Positions 33,782 to 45,509 of a DNA stretch of 64,000 bases are shown one piece after another; position 1 is the first letter of the stretch, and each line of letters opens with the position of its first letter. The notes under the pieces are model-generated. The model saw only the letters and a list, made by a program, of their open reading frames with translations. It ran no database searches and was not told the DNA's origin. A program made the position numbers and the translations under genes. Where the stretch lies: contig MCGE01000018.1 in NCBI GenBank assembly GCA_002105175.1, forward strand, positions 62,001 to 126,000, in the 5' to 3' direction. This stretch comes from Absidia repens (taxonomy: Eukaryota; Mucoromycota; Mucoromycetes; Mucorales; Cunninghamellaceae).

Positions 33782-36049
33782 TATCTGTCACACAGGTTAG
33801 ACGCGATGATCTTGAGGAAGAAGACGATATTGAATCTTACGTACGACATATGAAGGAGAAGGGTATTGTCATTGGGAAGACAGGTCGATCGACACAAAGA
33901 GATGAAGTAAGTAGGATGCATATGAGATGAATTTGTGTATTATGGATACTGACTTGTATGTGTGTATAGAACGCAGACTCTGATGAAGAAGTATATGCGG
34001 CGGCAGCAGCAGCAGACGCGGGACAGATGTACGACTCTGATGATGCGGAAGACAACAATGGCGGTGGACGTTTTGTGAAAAAGGAAATCGAACCATTGGC
34101 ACGTGTGGATCACAGCAGCATCGATTACCCTGAAATTGAAAAGAACTTTTATGAAGAACATGCTGATATATCAGCTATGACCTCGGAACAAACCCAAGCC
34201 ATTCGACGAGAACTTGGTCTTCATGTCTCGGGAAGTGCTGTGGCCAAACCGTGTGTTTCCTTTGCTCATTTTGGATTCGATGATGATTTGATGGCTGCCA
34301 TTATCAAAGCTGGATACTCTGAACCCTCTGCTATTCAAAAACAAGCGTTACCGGTGGCTCTGAATGGAAGGGATATCATTGGCATCGCGAAAACCGGGTC
34401 TGGAAAAACAGCTGCCTTTGTCTTACCTATGTTGGTGCATATCATGGATCAAGAAGAATTGATAAAGAGCGATGGTCCTATTGGTCTCATTCTGGCTCCT
34501 ACTCGGGAGTTGGCGGTACAAATCTATACAGAAACTAAAAAGTTTGCAAAAGCATATGGACTCAAGTAAGTTTTTCGAACGAAAAAAAGAAAAAAAAGAA
34601 AAATTCATGTATGCTCACTATTCCCTTTCAATAATTAGGGTAGCAGCTGTATATGGTGGTGCCTCAAAAATGCAACAATTCAAAGAACTTCGTAGCGGCA
34701 CGGTGGAAATCTTGGTAGCTACACCTGGGCGGCTTATTGACATGATTAAAATGAAAGCAACCAATCTGAGACGAGTTAGCTATTTATGCTTGGATGAAGC
34801 GGATCGAATGTTTGATTTGGGATTTGGTAAGGATTGAAACTCGAATGATGGAACGATATGACAATCTCTCGTTTACCTCCTTATGTTTTATGGCACCACT
34901 TGGATATATAGAACCTCAAGTTCGATCTCTTTGTGACAATATTAGACCTGACCGGCAAAGTAAGTTGAAATGACTATTTATGAAAGAGAGTGAACTACAC
35001 TATTCTAACTAATGGTGATATTTTTTTCTACTAGCTTTGCTATTTAGTGCTACCTTTCAAAAAAGAGTGGAAAGTCTAGCAAGGCAGGTGACAACTGACC
35101 CGATTCGCATCAGCGTTGGACATTCTGGACAAGCAAATGAAGATATTACTCAAGAGGTGATTGTACTGGATGACGAACTGCTGAAATGGGGCTGGCTCAT
35201 GCAATATCTCCCTTCTTATTGTATTGGTAAGTTGAGCAACAAACATCACAACATAGTGTATATTGACCTTTTGTTGTTGTGGTGGTGGATATAGATGGAA
35301 GCGTTATAATATTTGTATCTCGAAAAGGGGCAGTGGATTTGCTGGCAAACAACATCAAAGAAGCAGGGTACAATGTAGGTGCATTACATGGTGATCTTAT
35401 GCAAGTAGAACGGGAAAAGGTTCTTCGGGATTTCCGGGCCAACAAAATTACAATCTTGGTGGCAACCGATGTGGCAGCACGTGGACTGGATATCAAGGCA
35501 GTCAAAACGGTGATCAACTACGACATTGCAAGGGATATTGATTCGCATACTCACCGTGTTGGTCGGACTGGTAGAGCAGGTGAAAAAGGAAAAGCCATCA
35601 CATTGGTCACGAAGAAAGAAGATCGATTTGCTGGTGAACTGGTGCATCATTTGGAAGGATCGAATCAACCGGTGTCGAAAGAATTAATGGATCTGGCTCT
35701 ATCCAACCCAAGATTTAGACATAGAAACTCCTTTGGTGGTCGGGGCCGTGGGCGTGGTGGTCGTGGACGTGGTCGCGGACGGGGTAATAGAGGATTAGGC
35801 TTTGGAAATGAAAGAGGTAATATGAACAAAAAAAAGAAATTGAAGGACAATTGATCACCGTTTACTGACAATCTATTTCTTTGTATAGGTATGACTGGTG
35901 CTAACAAGGAAGCATTATCATCAAGGTATTCTACTGGATCGTCATCATCGTCTATAGCAAACCCAATCCGCTTCCAACGACCAACGTCTTCGTCGTCAAC
36001 GCTACATACTGTGGAACAACAAAATGACAACGATCGTCAACCTAGATAA
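33260..36049 (+). CDS. DEAD-box RNA helicase, DDX42-like
   Basis: Nine exons (33260-33491, 33567-33697, 33796-33906, 33970-34565, 34639-34826, 34912-34959, 35035-35226, 35295-35816, 35889-36049) give 726 residues. An acidic/basic N-terminus contains [15 protein letters not shown], which in DDX42 and DDX46/Prp5 precedes the core. The Q-motif region ([27 protein letters not shown]) is followed by motif I AKTGSGKT at about 298-305, PTRELA, TPGR, DEAD at about 409, [13 protein letters not shown] and [10 protein letters not shown], so all helicase motifs are intact. The C-terminus is Arg/Gly-rich ([18 protein letters not shown]), an RNA-binding RGG tail. DDX42 acts with the U2 snRNP branch-site machinery. 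Intron 2 contains a T32 tract. Retention of the last intron would give a short Lys-rich end instead of the final 54 residues. The 3' side has tandem poly(A)-signal units. Confidence 0.9.
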
Positions 36050-36114
36050 TAGCCATTTTATAATTGAAATAAACTCTTTTATCCCCTCCCCATTTTTTGT
36101 GTTAGATTATCCTT

Positions 36115-36330
36115 GATGAAATACATTGTCTTCCTCTAGTATAGTATTTTTTATTATTATTATTCTGAATCAAACACATTGCCTTCCTCTAGTATAGTTT
36201 GAATGTATATGAATGTATATTTTTTTTTATTATGAATAAAACACATTGCTATCCTCTAGCGTGGTTTTTGAATGTATTTTATTATTATTATTATTATTAT
36301 TCTGAATAAAACACATTACTAACTGTAAAT
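36115..36330 (+). repeat. Tandem 3'-end units carrying poly(A) signals
   Basis: Three to four head-to-tail units of about 60-70 bases. Each has GAATAAAACACATTG or a variant, then CCTCTAGTATAG, then a T/ATT-rich stretch, and the last is truncated. Units start near 36115, 36166, 36231 and 36301. They lie just downstream of the helicase stop codon, so they probably supply several polyadenylation sites. Confidence 0.65.
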
Positions 36331-36670
36331 AAAACAAACTAAATTCATTCATTCAGGTCAGATCCTACATAATGAAATGATTTGATTTTTTTTTTTTTTT
36401 TGATTTATGGAGAGAAGTGATGTTCATATGAGGTAAAAACGATTTTCCAGTTTGCTGTGTATTTGACTCCACTACTCCATCCTCTATATATATATATATA
36501 TATATATAAAAGGGGGGTTTCACACATACATAGAATATTTAACGGACTAAAGAGACGTTTTATTGATAATGGATTGGACACCCTTGATAGAATAAATAAA
36601 TAAATGCATTACACGATAGCAAGACTCTAAAACTATGGATATAACGAAATCTAATCTACTTTGTCGTTCC

Positions 36671-37507
36671 CTACAATACGCCCTTTGTGCTTGGTACATC
36701 ATTGGTGCCAGTACGTTCGACAGCTTGACGGATAGCCACTGCCAATGCTTTGAAAGAAGATTCAGCTCTAAGGAAGGGGAAAAAATAAATCACAATATGT
36801 TTAGTCAAACATGTAAGCGCTACTTTTATCTTTTTCCTTTGCCTTACTTATGATGATCATTGGTTCCTTTCAATACATCTACATGCAGCGTGATACCAGC
36901 ACCAAAAGCAAAGGAACTTAGGACATGAGGAATCATTTCAGTTGACAGCGTGCCCACCATTTCCCGCTTTAAATCCAAATTGATATCTGCATAAGGGCGA
37001 CCAGAAATATCAACAACAGCCCGTGCAAGAGCCTATAACATGTTAGATCATAATAATCTTATTAGTATTTATTCAAAATGTATCAATGGTTTTTTGGGTA
37101 GGGATGCCATACCTCGTCCAGAGGACAGAAAGCCGAGCCAAAGCGTTTGATACCTTTTGGAGTGCCCAAAGCCTTCTTGAAAGCCATACCTAACGCAATA
37201 GCTGTGTCTTCCGCAGTGTGATGATCATCAATATGTAAGTCACCTTTGCAATGAAGAGTCAAAGACCAGCCACCATGTTTAGCAAGAGCATGATACATCT
37301 AAATATGAAAGAGAGAAAGAGAGAAAGTGAGTCATACCTGTCACAGAATACACTTCCTTTTTTCTTTTATGTAGATACATGATCAAGGAATCCAATACCA
37401 GTGTCGATTTCGATTTGTTGGTCAAACTTGGAATCCAAATTTAATGAAAGTTTGATATCAGTTTCGTTTGTTTTTCTAACGACTTCAGTAGAGCGAGGGG
37501 TGTCCAT
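36671..37507 (-). CDS. HIS3: Imidazoleglycerol-phosphate dehydratase
   Basis: Four minus-strand exons (37379-37507, 37113-37298, 36848-37032, 36671-36767) give 198 residues, the normal length of the monofunctional enzyme. The start [20 protein letters not shown] leads to [20 protein letters not shown] and the metal-binding [19 protein letters not shown]; the second half has [13 protein letters not shown], the [20 protein letters not shown] block and [20 protein letters not shown]. The two DHH/HH clusters bind Mn2+ at the shared active sites of the 24-mer. It catalyses step six of histidine synthesis. A perfect TGAGTCA (Gcn4/AP-1-type site) sits inside intron 1 at about 37328. The 3' UTR has UAG-rich blocks and AATAAA on the minus strand near 36550-36600. 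Confidence 0.95.
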
Positions 37508-38505
37508 TGCGGTGATAATGTAAGAGAAAGAGGAAGGTCCTTTTTTTTTTTGGAAAGGAAAAATTATCATCCATTTAAACACCGCCAAACAAAGTAAATG
37601 CGAGGGAGTTGATTAAAAAAGCAAAACGGGGAACAGTCCGGTTCGCTTGACTAGCATTTAATTGACTGAGGCAAATTCGCTTGAATAATTAATAAAAGTA
37701 ATTTTTACTAGTAGAATATAGAGATGAACCCATTTTTGGTTGTATGGCATTGATACAGTAGTTGATCGGGTTTGTCTGAGAGCTCGAGTAATTACAACAC
37801 CAAGGCGTTTTCCGAAAATAGGGAATCTCTATGCAGGGAAGTTTAAATATCTTCCAATGCGCTTCATTCATCATATTTTTATGCACTCACCACTACTTGT
37901 TGTTTTAAGTACCCTTTACTCCCTTTTTTCATGCCAAGTTTTTAAACCACTCTCATTCATATATTTAGAAAACCCGTACAGTAGTTAGGCAGTGTCACCT
38001 CATAGAGCAACTATTTTTTATTCTCTTCACACACGTAATGTACCATAAACAGTGTGGGTACAGTATAACATTCGACAAAACGAAATAAATGTACTGTATG
38101 AGATGATATTAAAGCAAAAAGACAAGACATATTGTATTAAAACAGAATGAACTTTGCTATTTCAGTCAATCAAAGTCATTCTCTACTGAACTTTCGTAGG
38201 TGGGGGGGGGGTTTCAAGCGTCGGCCTGAATTATTCATGAAACACGCTTGATGAAAATTAATGGTTGCTACACATATAATACTTTCCTCATTGTTGCTAT
38301 ACTATATAACCCAACAAAGTACGAAATATGGAAGAGTCAACAATAAAATACTTCGCAGTAGCCTTTTTTTTTTTTTAGAAATATACAAGCCTGTTTTTTT
38401 TTTTTTTTTTTTTTTTTTTTCTATGCACAAATATACACAGTATACATGAGGCAGTGAAAGTCGCCTTATACCCAACCCATTTCCTTTTCACACCCAAACA
38501 CACAT

Positions 38506-38536
<31 letters not shown>

Positions 38537-38579
38537 CTATGTGCATTTAAATCCATTCGACAAAATAAACCGTGGAACA

Positions 38580-38935
38580 GAATGATAGGGAGACTAATAA
38601 TCAAAAGAACAAGATGCATTTTATTTTGATGTAGATATAAACTATGACAAACTAAAACAAGTCTAAATTAATGGCAGTTCCATGACACAGCTTTTTAATA
38701 TGGGCCAACGAATTCAAAGAACCCCTTCAAGATGTTTGTAAAGCATTTTTCCAGAACGCCTTTGACTCAAGTTCTAACACTAATCTAATGGTGGTCCAAA
38801 ATCACAAACCCAAAATGAAAGGGTTTCCCATGCTGTTAGTAATTCATTTTTTCAAATTGTCCCTGATTCAAATTCTAATACTAATCCAAAATCACTATCG
38901 TTCCAATGAGGTTGTCAATCAAGTTGATATCCAAA
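38580..38935 (+). repeat. Dispersed repeat family, divergent relic
   Basis: Recognisable blocks in the usual order: AGGGAGACTAATAATCAAAA near 38589, TTTTATTTTGATGTAGATAT near 38620, ACTATGACAAACTAAAAC, CCCAAAATGAAAGGGTTTCC near 38811, then TTCAAATTCTAATACTAATC near 38870. An insert of about 100 bases separates two of the blocks. The CACGTGGGCGG end is absent. It shares the AGTTCTAACACTAATC variant with 19030-19325. Confidence 0.5.
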
Positions 38936-40193
38936 AAAAAAAAATCAATTATGCGTGCGGTGTTCAAATATTATGGGGTATTATAAAATTACCTTTTTTT
39001 GGAATCCAGTACAGCGCAATGCCGTGAGAGTTCAAAATGAGAGTGCCATCAAGAGGAATACACCAAGTGAATCAAAGCAAAGTGGAGCATATCAGTGCAC
39101 TCCACGCGGCCAATGGAGAGCAAAGAATGACAAAAGTGGACAGCCTACCAATTTACAATTTGTGATATAGACAGGATATAATTCAAAGAGGAGAGATAAA
39201 ATCCATTCTGGGGACAATTTGGAAGTTGGACGATAAATTTTGAATTAAAGTTCTAATTCACTAGAAAAAAAAAAAAGGAAAGGAAAGGCGGAAGAAAAGA
39301 ATATGACTGGCCAGAGTTCAAGCATAAATCATTTGGCAATTACCTTTTAAGGAACACATCTGGTACCGCCACACCATTCGACATTTCAATGCACAAATGA
39401 GTTCTTGGTCGTCGTGACCGTCATATGTCATTATCACATCATCGCCAGCAAAAGGCCGTTTTTACATAAAAAAGACAGCATGTGTGAGGAGTAAAGTTTG
39501 AAAATAGAGACTTTTTTTTCATGTTTACCTTGTATTGTGCGTCACCATCACACAGTAGCCAGTAAAAGAAATAAAACCATCACAACCTTCCCACAGTACA
39601 GAGTCCAGTAATGTCCAGTTTGACGTATGTGCTACGTTAAAATATTGGCGCCTTGCCCAAGGACTGAATAACCAGAGAACGCAGGGTAGGCCGACCAAAG
39701 ATGCAACCCCCATGCGAACGTGACTAAACCAATACCCAACTAATGTTGCCCCTTACTACTGTGACCAGGTGTGGAACGCACTCTAACAGACCCCCCCATG
39801 CGCCTTAGGACAACATCCGATTGTTATATACCAAGCGCATCTCCAGCTCAGTAAAACAATCATCATCTATCATCCATCATCCAGATTACCCCCAGATTAT
39901 CCAGAGATAAAAAGGCCATCCTCGCAAATCACAGCAGCAGTATTCAACGACCTTACATCCCCCCACAAGCCCCACCTACTTGAGCCTGCAAAGGAACATA
40001 AGACGTTCGGACAACACCCAACACACACCACCACAAAAACTCTGGCCAGTGAGATGATTGAGATGATCAAGATAAAAAACAAAAACACCACCATCGTTGT
40101 CAGATCCAATGTCAAAACAAGGTCAGCATCATCAACACAAGAATGGCCGAATTCAAAAAAAGAGAGAGAGAGAAAGATTATTATAAAGCTCCA

Positions 40194-40441
40194 CTTTCAA
40201 CATAGTCGCCTTTTCATTCATGCTCTGTCTTACAGTCCAAAAGGTGTAGGATCTTGTTCAATAAAATAACACCGGGGGAGGGAGCCAAGTAGCAAAAAAG
40301 TCAGACACAGTAACACCGCCGTCAATCTAGAAAAAGAAAAGAAGAATACACAGTCAGTAACACCTAGCTTTTCAACAACGTCGTCGTTTTCTATTCGTAT
40401 CGTATTGTGTCTTACATTCCAAAAGGTGTAGGATCTTGTTC
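40194..40441. repeat. Direct duplication of about 65 bases, spaced about 180 bases
   Basis: 40194-40259 and 40369-40441 share a CTTTTCAAC-type start and end with an almost identical stretch, CTTACA(G/T)TCC followed by AAAAGGTGTAGGATCTTGTTC. Two CAGTAACACC motifs also lie between the copies. On the minus strand both copies end at a GTAAGA, so each could be an exon boundary; no complete gene with a start codon was found. Confidence 0.5.
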
Positions 40442-41478
40442 GGGTTGTTTATCGTGAGCACGTAGAAGAGGTGATTATTGATTGTTGGAAGAGGCGGGTG
40501 GTGCGGGAAGGTGTAAAAAGAGAAAAAAAAAAAGGGTGTTATTTTGTATTTAAACGCCGCCTCGAATAAAACCAAAGACGCAGGAATAGTGTTTCTTCTA
40601 CAAAAAGCCATGCCAACCTGCAGGAAGCGTATTCCTACCGCGGAACTTCGACTCGTTTTCTGCTTTCTTAAAGCACGTAACAGTAATTCACTCGGATGAA
40701 TATGATTTTTATGATGAATTAATACAAAATACAATTCAAACGTCCGCGGACCGCGATGCTCCAAGCGACAAAATATATGGCGATAATACGAATATGGACT
40801 ACTATGTTGATGGTCCCTGGACGCCTAGTCACTTGGTTATTGACATTAACATCCCTGCTGCCCGTATCCCAATTAGTTAACACATTTCACTAGTTCAGGC
40901 ATATTTTCAGTAGTAATTATTATTTATTATTTTATTTGCATGAAGCTAAAATCCCGACCCCTGAAAGCGGGCTAAGTGTAATTATATAGTGTATCCTTCT
41001 TACTTATTACCCCGTGTTACTGCACTGTTGTCCCTTACAAAATTTTCACACAAACTTACTTGCCCGTACCACATTATCACCATTATCCTTCGACTATACA
41101 TATAATGGGGGCTACGCAGTTGCTCTTTCATAAAGTAAGAATAAAGTTGGTTTTATCAGCACACAAACACACACAGAGTCACATACACAAAGGCACGTAG
41201 ACACATATACACAAAGACAGTAAGACGGTTGTTTTGAAATCATATCAATAGTATATAAATGACATTTATTACGGTATAAATAAGAATATGAGAAGGGATC
41301 GGTATAACGTTGTAAATGTAAATATCAACTATAATAACAAATACTATAAAAACAAAATAGAATATCTAACCTATCATGTGAATCAGCAAAAGTATATCTA
41401 AACTAATAACTATGTAGTCGGCCATTTTATGTTTCCCACCGTTAACACATGATTCAAGCTACTAAACGTTGATCTGGT

Positions 41479-41695
41479 TTATAGTTCATATACCCTGTAA
41501 CACAAAAAAAAGTGTGTGATGGTTTCTCGTCAGTATCAGAAGTATATCATATACGTTGCATCTAAATACTTACGATGGACTTGGGAAAACATATAATTGT
41601 TCATCACCCAAGTGTGTCACATTCCATTGACCCGTTTTACCTTGCAGATGTGTTTGATAATTCATTAACAATGAATGACCTATTGACTGAATCAT
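41479..41695 (-). CDS. Possible small spliced gene or 3' exons of an unrecognised gene
   Basis: Minus-strand exons 41574-41695 and 41479-41494 join in frame through a GTAAGT donor and a GTTACAG acceptor to 45 residues, starting MIQSIGHSLLMNYQTHLQGK and ending VFPSPSVYEL. The residue composition (GKTGQWNVTHLGDEQLYVF) looks protein-like rather than random. Downstream on the same strand are TTATTAGTTTAG near 41417 and an AATAAA near 41270, the same 3'-end pattern as the verified genes here. The ATG at 41695 may not be the true start, because further upstream exons were not found. No family is recognised. A plus-strand frame also stays open across the region, so the call is tentative. Confidence 0.38.
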
Positions 41696-42845
41696 TGGTT
41701 GATAAAAATGTACACGCTTTTTTCATGCTGATAATACTTTTCTGTTCTTGCCAGATACCATATTATAACCATTTTTCCTAAGTGCAAAGTCTAAATATGT
41801 CCTAAAAATAACTTGAAAGGTCCAATAATGTCAGGGTGTGGTTATTCGCTTGATAGATAGACGCTATAGCCCTATTCAGTCGCGGTCTTCTCCCCTCCCA
41901 AAGCAGAAAATCAATCCCCATAGCAATTTCCAGTAAGCTGTAATATTTCCATATCGCTCATCTTTCAATCGTCAGCTTTGGTGAAGGGATCTACGAGTAG
42001 TCATGGATTGTCAGAAATAAAAGGGGCTGCGTCGATAGAGGATCAAAGGCACGGGTATATTTAGAATGGGAGCAGCTGTCAAAGATGGTGTTTGTTTAGT
42101 TTCGTTCGGTACTAGCTGCTAATTCCACGTTTCCACCGAGCAAATGATTACCAGTTTCAATATATATATATATTTCCCAAAATCGTACATGCACCAAACA
42201 AATGTCTTGCATTAGGTGCTCACTTCTATTTCCAAGGGAGATAAGTTGCAGAAAAAAAAAAAAAAAAAGATCGTTAAAAATCCAAGATGTAAACGCCGAC
42301 ATTTAAACGCCGGTATCCAATCGAAGCGCGAATTTCATGTTGAGGTTACCTATTATGGGCGAGACAAGCTGTGTTATAGCAGTAATGGACCCGTTGATTT
42401 GTCACAAAATTTCAAGGTATCTCACGACAGATCTTAGGTCATTTTCGTCATCGTCATCTTATTTTCATCATATGCATACATATTCATATGTTCATTTCGT
42501 TTCATTATTGAATGAGCTTTGTTGATAAAAATAAACATCTCCATTATCAACATCATGTACAGGAATCCCTTTAAGGAACAAAGGAAGGTAAACGGAAGCT
42601 GGTCAAAAGTTCAATGGCTGCCTGTTGTTCTAGGACCATCCAAACTATATTCACAAGGAAAAATAGCGTACATTTGCAGTGGCATAATCGAATCCCGAGA
42701 ATTTATTGGTGGCGGTATTTCAATTTCATTTTTTGTTCTAACAAAAGTATAAAATGTTAGTGATCCTCGAAGTTCCTTTCTCTTTTTTTTTTTTTTTTTT
42801 TTTTCCTTTATTCAATTAACAAACTCCAAAGAGGAAGAAAAAACG
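41696..42845. other. Intergenic upstream of the aldehyde dehydrogenase
   Basis: Contains an A18 tract near 42250, a TA microsatellite near 42162, short open frames with no recognisable family (for example plus-strand 42280-42437), a T24 tract near 42782-42804 and the aldehyde dehydrogenase leader. Nothing else recognised. Confidence 0.45.
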
Positions 42846-44934
42846 ATGGCTCAAGCTGATATTCAAACCGTTACGCTACCAAGTGGAAAATCTATCCAAG
42901 GTAATATTCTCTTCTTCTCGTCTCTTACCATTCATGTGCCTATTTAGCTTGAAACCCGCTTTTTTTTTTTTTTTTTGGACATTTATATTTGGTCCTGGTT
43001 ATATACTCACCTTAATTTATTTTATTTCTAGTGCACACTGGTCTTTTCATTAATAATGAATTTGTACCTGGTAATGGTCCTTTGATTGAAACCATCAATC
43101 CAGTCAATGAAGAAGTTATTTGCAAGGTTCATTCCGCTGACGAGAAAAATGTCGATGCTGCTGTGGATGCTGCCAACAATGCTTTCAACAATGTCTGGAA
43201 GAAGGTGCCTGCTGCTCAACGTGGCCGTTATATTAACATCCTTGCCGACTTGATGGAACGTGATAAGGATGAACTCGCTACCTTGGAAACTCTGGATAAT
43301 GGCAAATCATTTGTAATTGCACGCGACATTGATATCACTGACTCGATTGGCTGCTTCCGCTACTTTGCTGGCTGGGCTGACAAGATCCATGGTGACACTA
43401 TTGAAACTACCTATGACAAGATGTGCTATACCCGTCATGAACCTATTGGTGTTGTCGGTGCTATCACCCCTTGGAACTATACCGTCATGATGCCTGTAAG
43501 CATAGAAGACCAGTCAAGGCGGGGAGAGGAGGAGGGATGCCATTTTTTTTTTATTTTACTCAGTGGTTTTTTTTTTTTTTTTTTTTTTTTTTTCTTATGT
43601 AGACTTGGAAATTGGCCCCTGCGTTAGCTGCTGGTAACACCAGTAAGTATCATTTTCTATGTTATTATCATATCATCTACATATTCTAATCGATTGTTTG
43701 TTTTATAGTCGTCCTCAAGACTTCCGAAATTACCCCCTTGGCTATGCTCAAGGTGGCCGAGCTTATTGTGGAAGCTGGCTTCCCTCCCGTAAGTAATTCG
43801 TTAGAATGATATACGACCAGTCATGGATTGGAGGCAGAGCGGAAGACAGTGTAGCTTAACAAATTATTTACGTTACTTATCATTCATATTATTATTATTA
43901 TTATTATTAGGGTGTTGTCAACATCGTTACTGGTTACGGTCAAACTGCCGGTGCTCATCTCAGCAACCATCCTCGTGTGCACAAGATGGCATTTACTGGA
44001 TCTACTGTAACAGGTCGCCGTGTAATGGATGCGTCGTCCAAGAGCAATCTCAAGAAAGTGCAATTGGAGTTGGGTGGTAAATCTGCGCAAATCGTTATGA
44101 AAGACGCCGACCTTCAAAACGCAGCCGTGCAATCCTGTGGTGGTATCTTCAACAACCATGGTCAAAGCTGCAATGCTGGGTCCCGTATTCTGGTTCACGA
44201 AGATGTCTACGAAAAGTTTTTGGAACTCTTTATTGCTGAAACAAAGAAAATCAAGGTTGGTGATCCTTTTGACCTTGAAGTCTCGCAAGGTCCTCAAATC
44301 AGTCAACTGCAATTCGACAAGATCCTCAACTATATTGACATTGGTAAAAAGGAAGGTGCAAACCTTGTACTTGGTGGTGGTCGCTACGGTGACAAGGGTT
44401 ACTTTGTGGAACCTACTATCTTTACTGGCTGCAACAACAACATGCGTATCATGCGTGAAGAAATCTTTGGTCCCGTCGTCGCCATCGCTACTTTCAAGAC
44501 TGTTGACGAAGCCATTGAAATTGCCAACGACTCTGATTACGGACTTGCCGGTGGTGTCTATACTACTAATCTTGAAACCGCTATTATTGTAAGTGGCGAT
44601 AAAAATACTGGCATGATTACTTTTCTTTTTTCGTCTGCTCATTTTCTGCTTTTATGTCTTTTTCATTTCATTTCTAGGTCTCCAATAGCTTGGAAGCAGG
44701 TACTATCTGGGTCAATTGGTAAGTCAAAGGGGGAAAAGAGCAGTGAAGAAGCATGGATGATAATCATTTAACATATCGTTTTCATTTTTATATCATAGTT
44801 TTGACGTCTTTGATCAAAGCACTCCCTTCGGTGGTTACAAGCAATCCGGATTTGGAAAGGAATTGGGCTTGGATAGTTTGAAGGAATACTCTCACATCAA
44901 GTCTGTCAAGATTCAACTCACCTCCAGAGCCTAA
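42846..44934 (+). CDS. NAD(P)+-dependent aldehyde dehydrogenase (ALDH1/2 type)
   Basis: Seven exons (42846-42900, 43032-43495, 43603-43642, 43709-43788, 43911-44588, 44678-44718, 44799-44934) give 497 residues. The N-terminus MAQADIQTVTLPSGKSIQVH lacks a mitochondrial presequence, so a cytosolic location is likely. The fold is complete: GLFINNEFVPGNG, GVVGAITPWNY, the Rossmann motif FTGSTVTGRRV, catalytic Glu in QLELGGKSAQ (about 266), catalytic Cys in NHGQSCNAGSR (about 300), EIFGPVVAI, and the C-terminal PFGGYKQSGFGKELG with IKSVKIQL. It oxidises aldehydes such as acetaldehyde to acids. Intron 2 contains a T27 run. UAGUUUAGUUU at 44997 and AATAAA near 45071 follow. Confidence 0.94.
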
Positions 44935-45509
44935 ACATATCCCTTATGGTGATGATTTCTTTATATTGGGTACCATTTAATGCTAGCTTTTCAGATTAGT
45001 TTAGTTTATCTTTGTTGTTTATGTTATGATCGGAATAAGAAGGAAAATGAATATCTTGTATATATTTTTGTAATAAAATACTGCTTTGAAACGTAGTGAT
45101 TATTTTGGCTTTTGCCCGATTGGGAATATGTGGGGCGATGAACCAGCGGTATAGGTATCAGTCTGTGCGGTCATAGATAATGAACGGGCGTGCCACGTCA
45201 CCTTTGGGTAGGAAGTAAAGGGAGAGGATAGGGTGGGGAAGGTGCTATCGCCACCACACAGGATAAATGCAGTAAGAGGGTGGCACACGAGGAAATAGAC
45301 AGCGGATTTAGAATGAATTTTGATTGGTCTGACTCAATGACGTCTGACCAAGAGGCAAGGGTGCGGAGAAGAAGGTGGGGGGGGGCGTTGATTTTTTTTT
45401 TTTTTTGGTATTGTAAGATAAAACATAGTTTTTCTTTTTTATCTTTTTTATCTTTATTGCCCATCTTTCTCCCCACTCTTTTTTTTTTTTTTTTGTGATA
45501 TATTCAACC
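44935..45509. other. Intergenic: ALDH 3' UTR and SDH4 promoter
   Basis: Promoter side holds GATTGG (inverted CCAAT) near 45318 and a TGACGTC (CRE-like) near 45339, then G-rich and CT-rich runs before the SDH4 ATG. A CCACGTCA occurs near 45193. No gene seen. Confidence 0.45.

Larger units (their letters stand above)
37508..41478. other. Long gene-poor stretch with relics and local duplications
   Basis: About 4 kb with no convincing large gene on either strand. Contents: HIS3 promoter, a G9 run near 38202, T tracts near 38363-38420, CA/TA microsatellite near 38505-38538, a divergent repeat relic (38580-38935), C-rich sequence around 39780-40020, a direct duplication (40194-40441), and from 40805 a stretch with LTR-like promoter/poly(A) signals. 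The 3' UTR of the small minus-strand ORF ends near 41265. Confidence 0.5.

Noticed and set aside
40372..40764. 130-codon minus-strand open frame
   Set aside because: Composition is low complexity (Phe run from an A-rich tract) and no family signature appears; it overlaps the local duplication.
42216..42437. Plus-strand open frame with a FHVEVTYYGRDKLCYSSNG stretch
   Set aside because: Looks mildly protein-like, but begins in an A-tract and has no neighbouring exon or recognised family; left as intergenic.
43884..44642. 252-codon open frame antisense to aldehyde dehydrogenase
   Set aside because: Shadow frame of a highly codon-biased gene; no domain signature.
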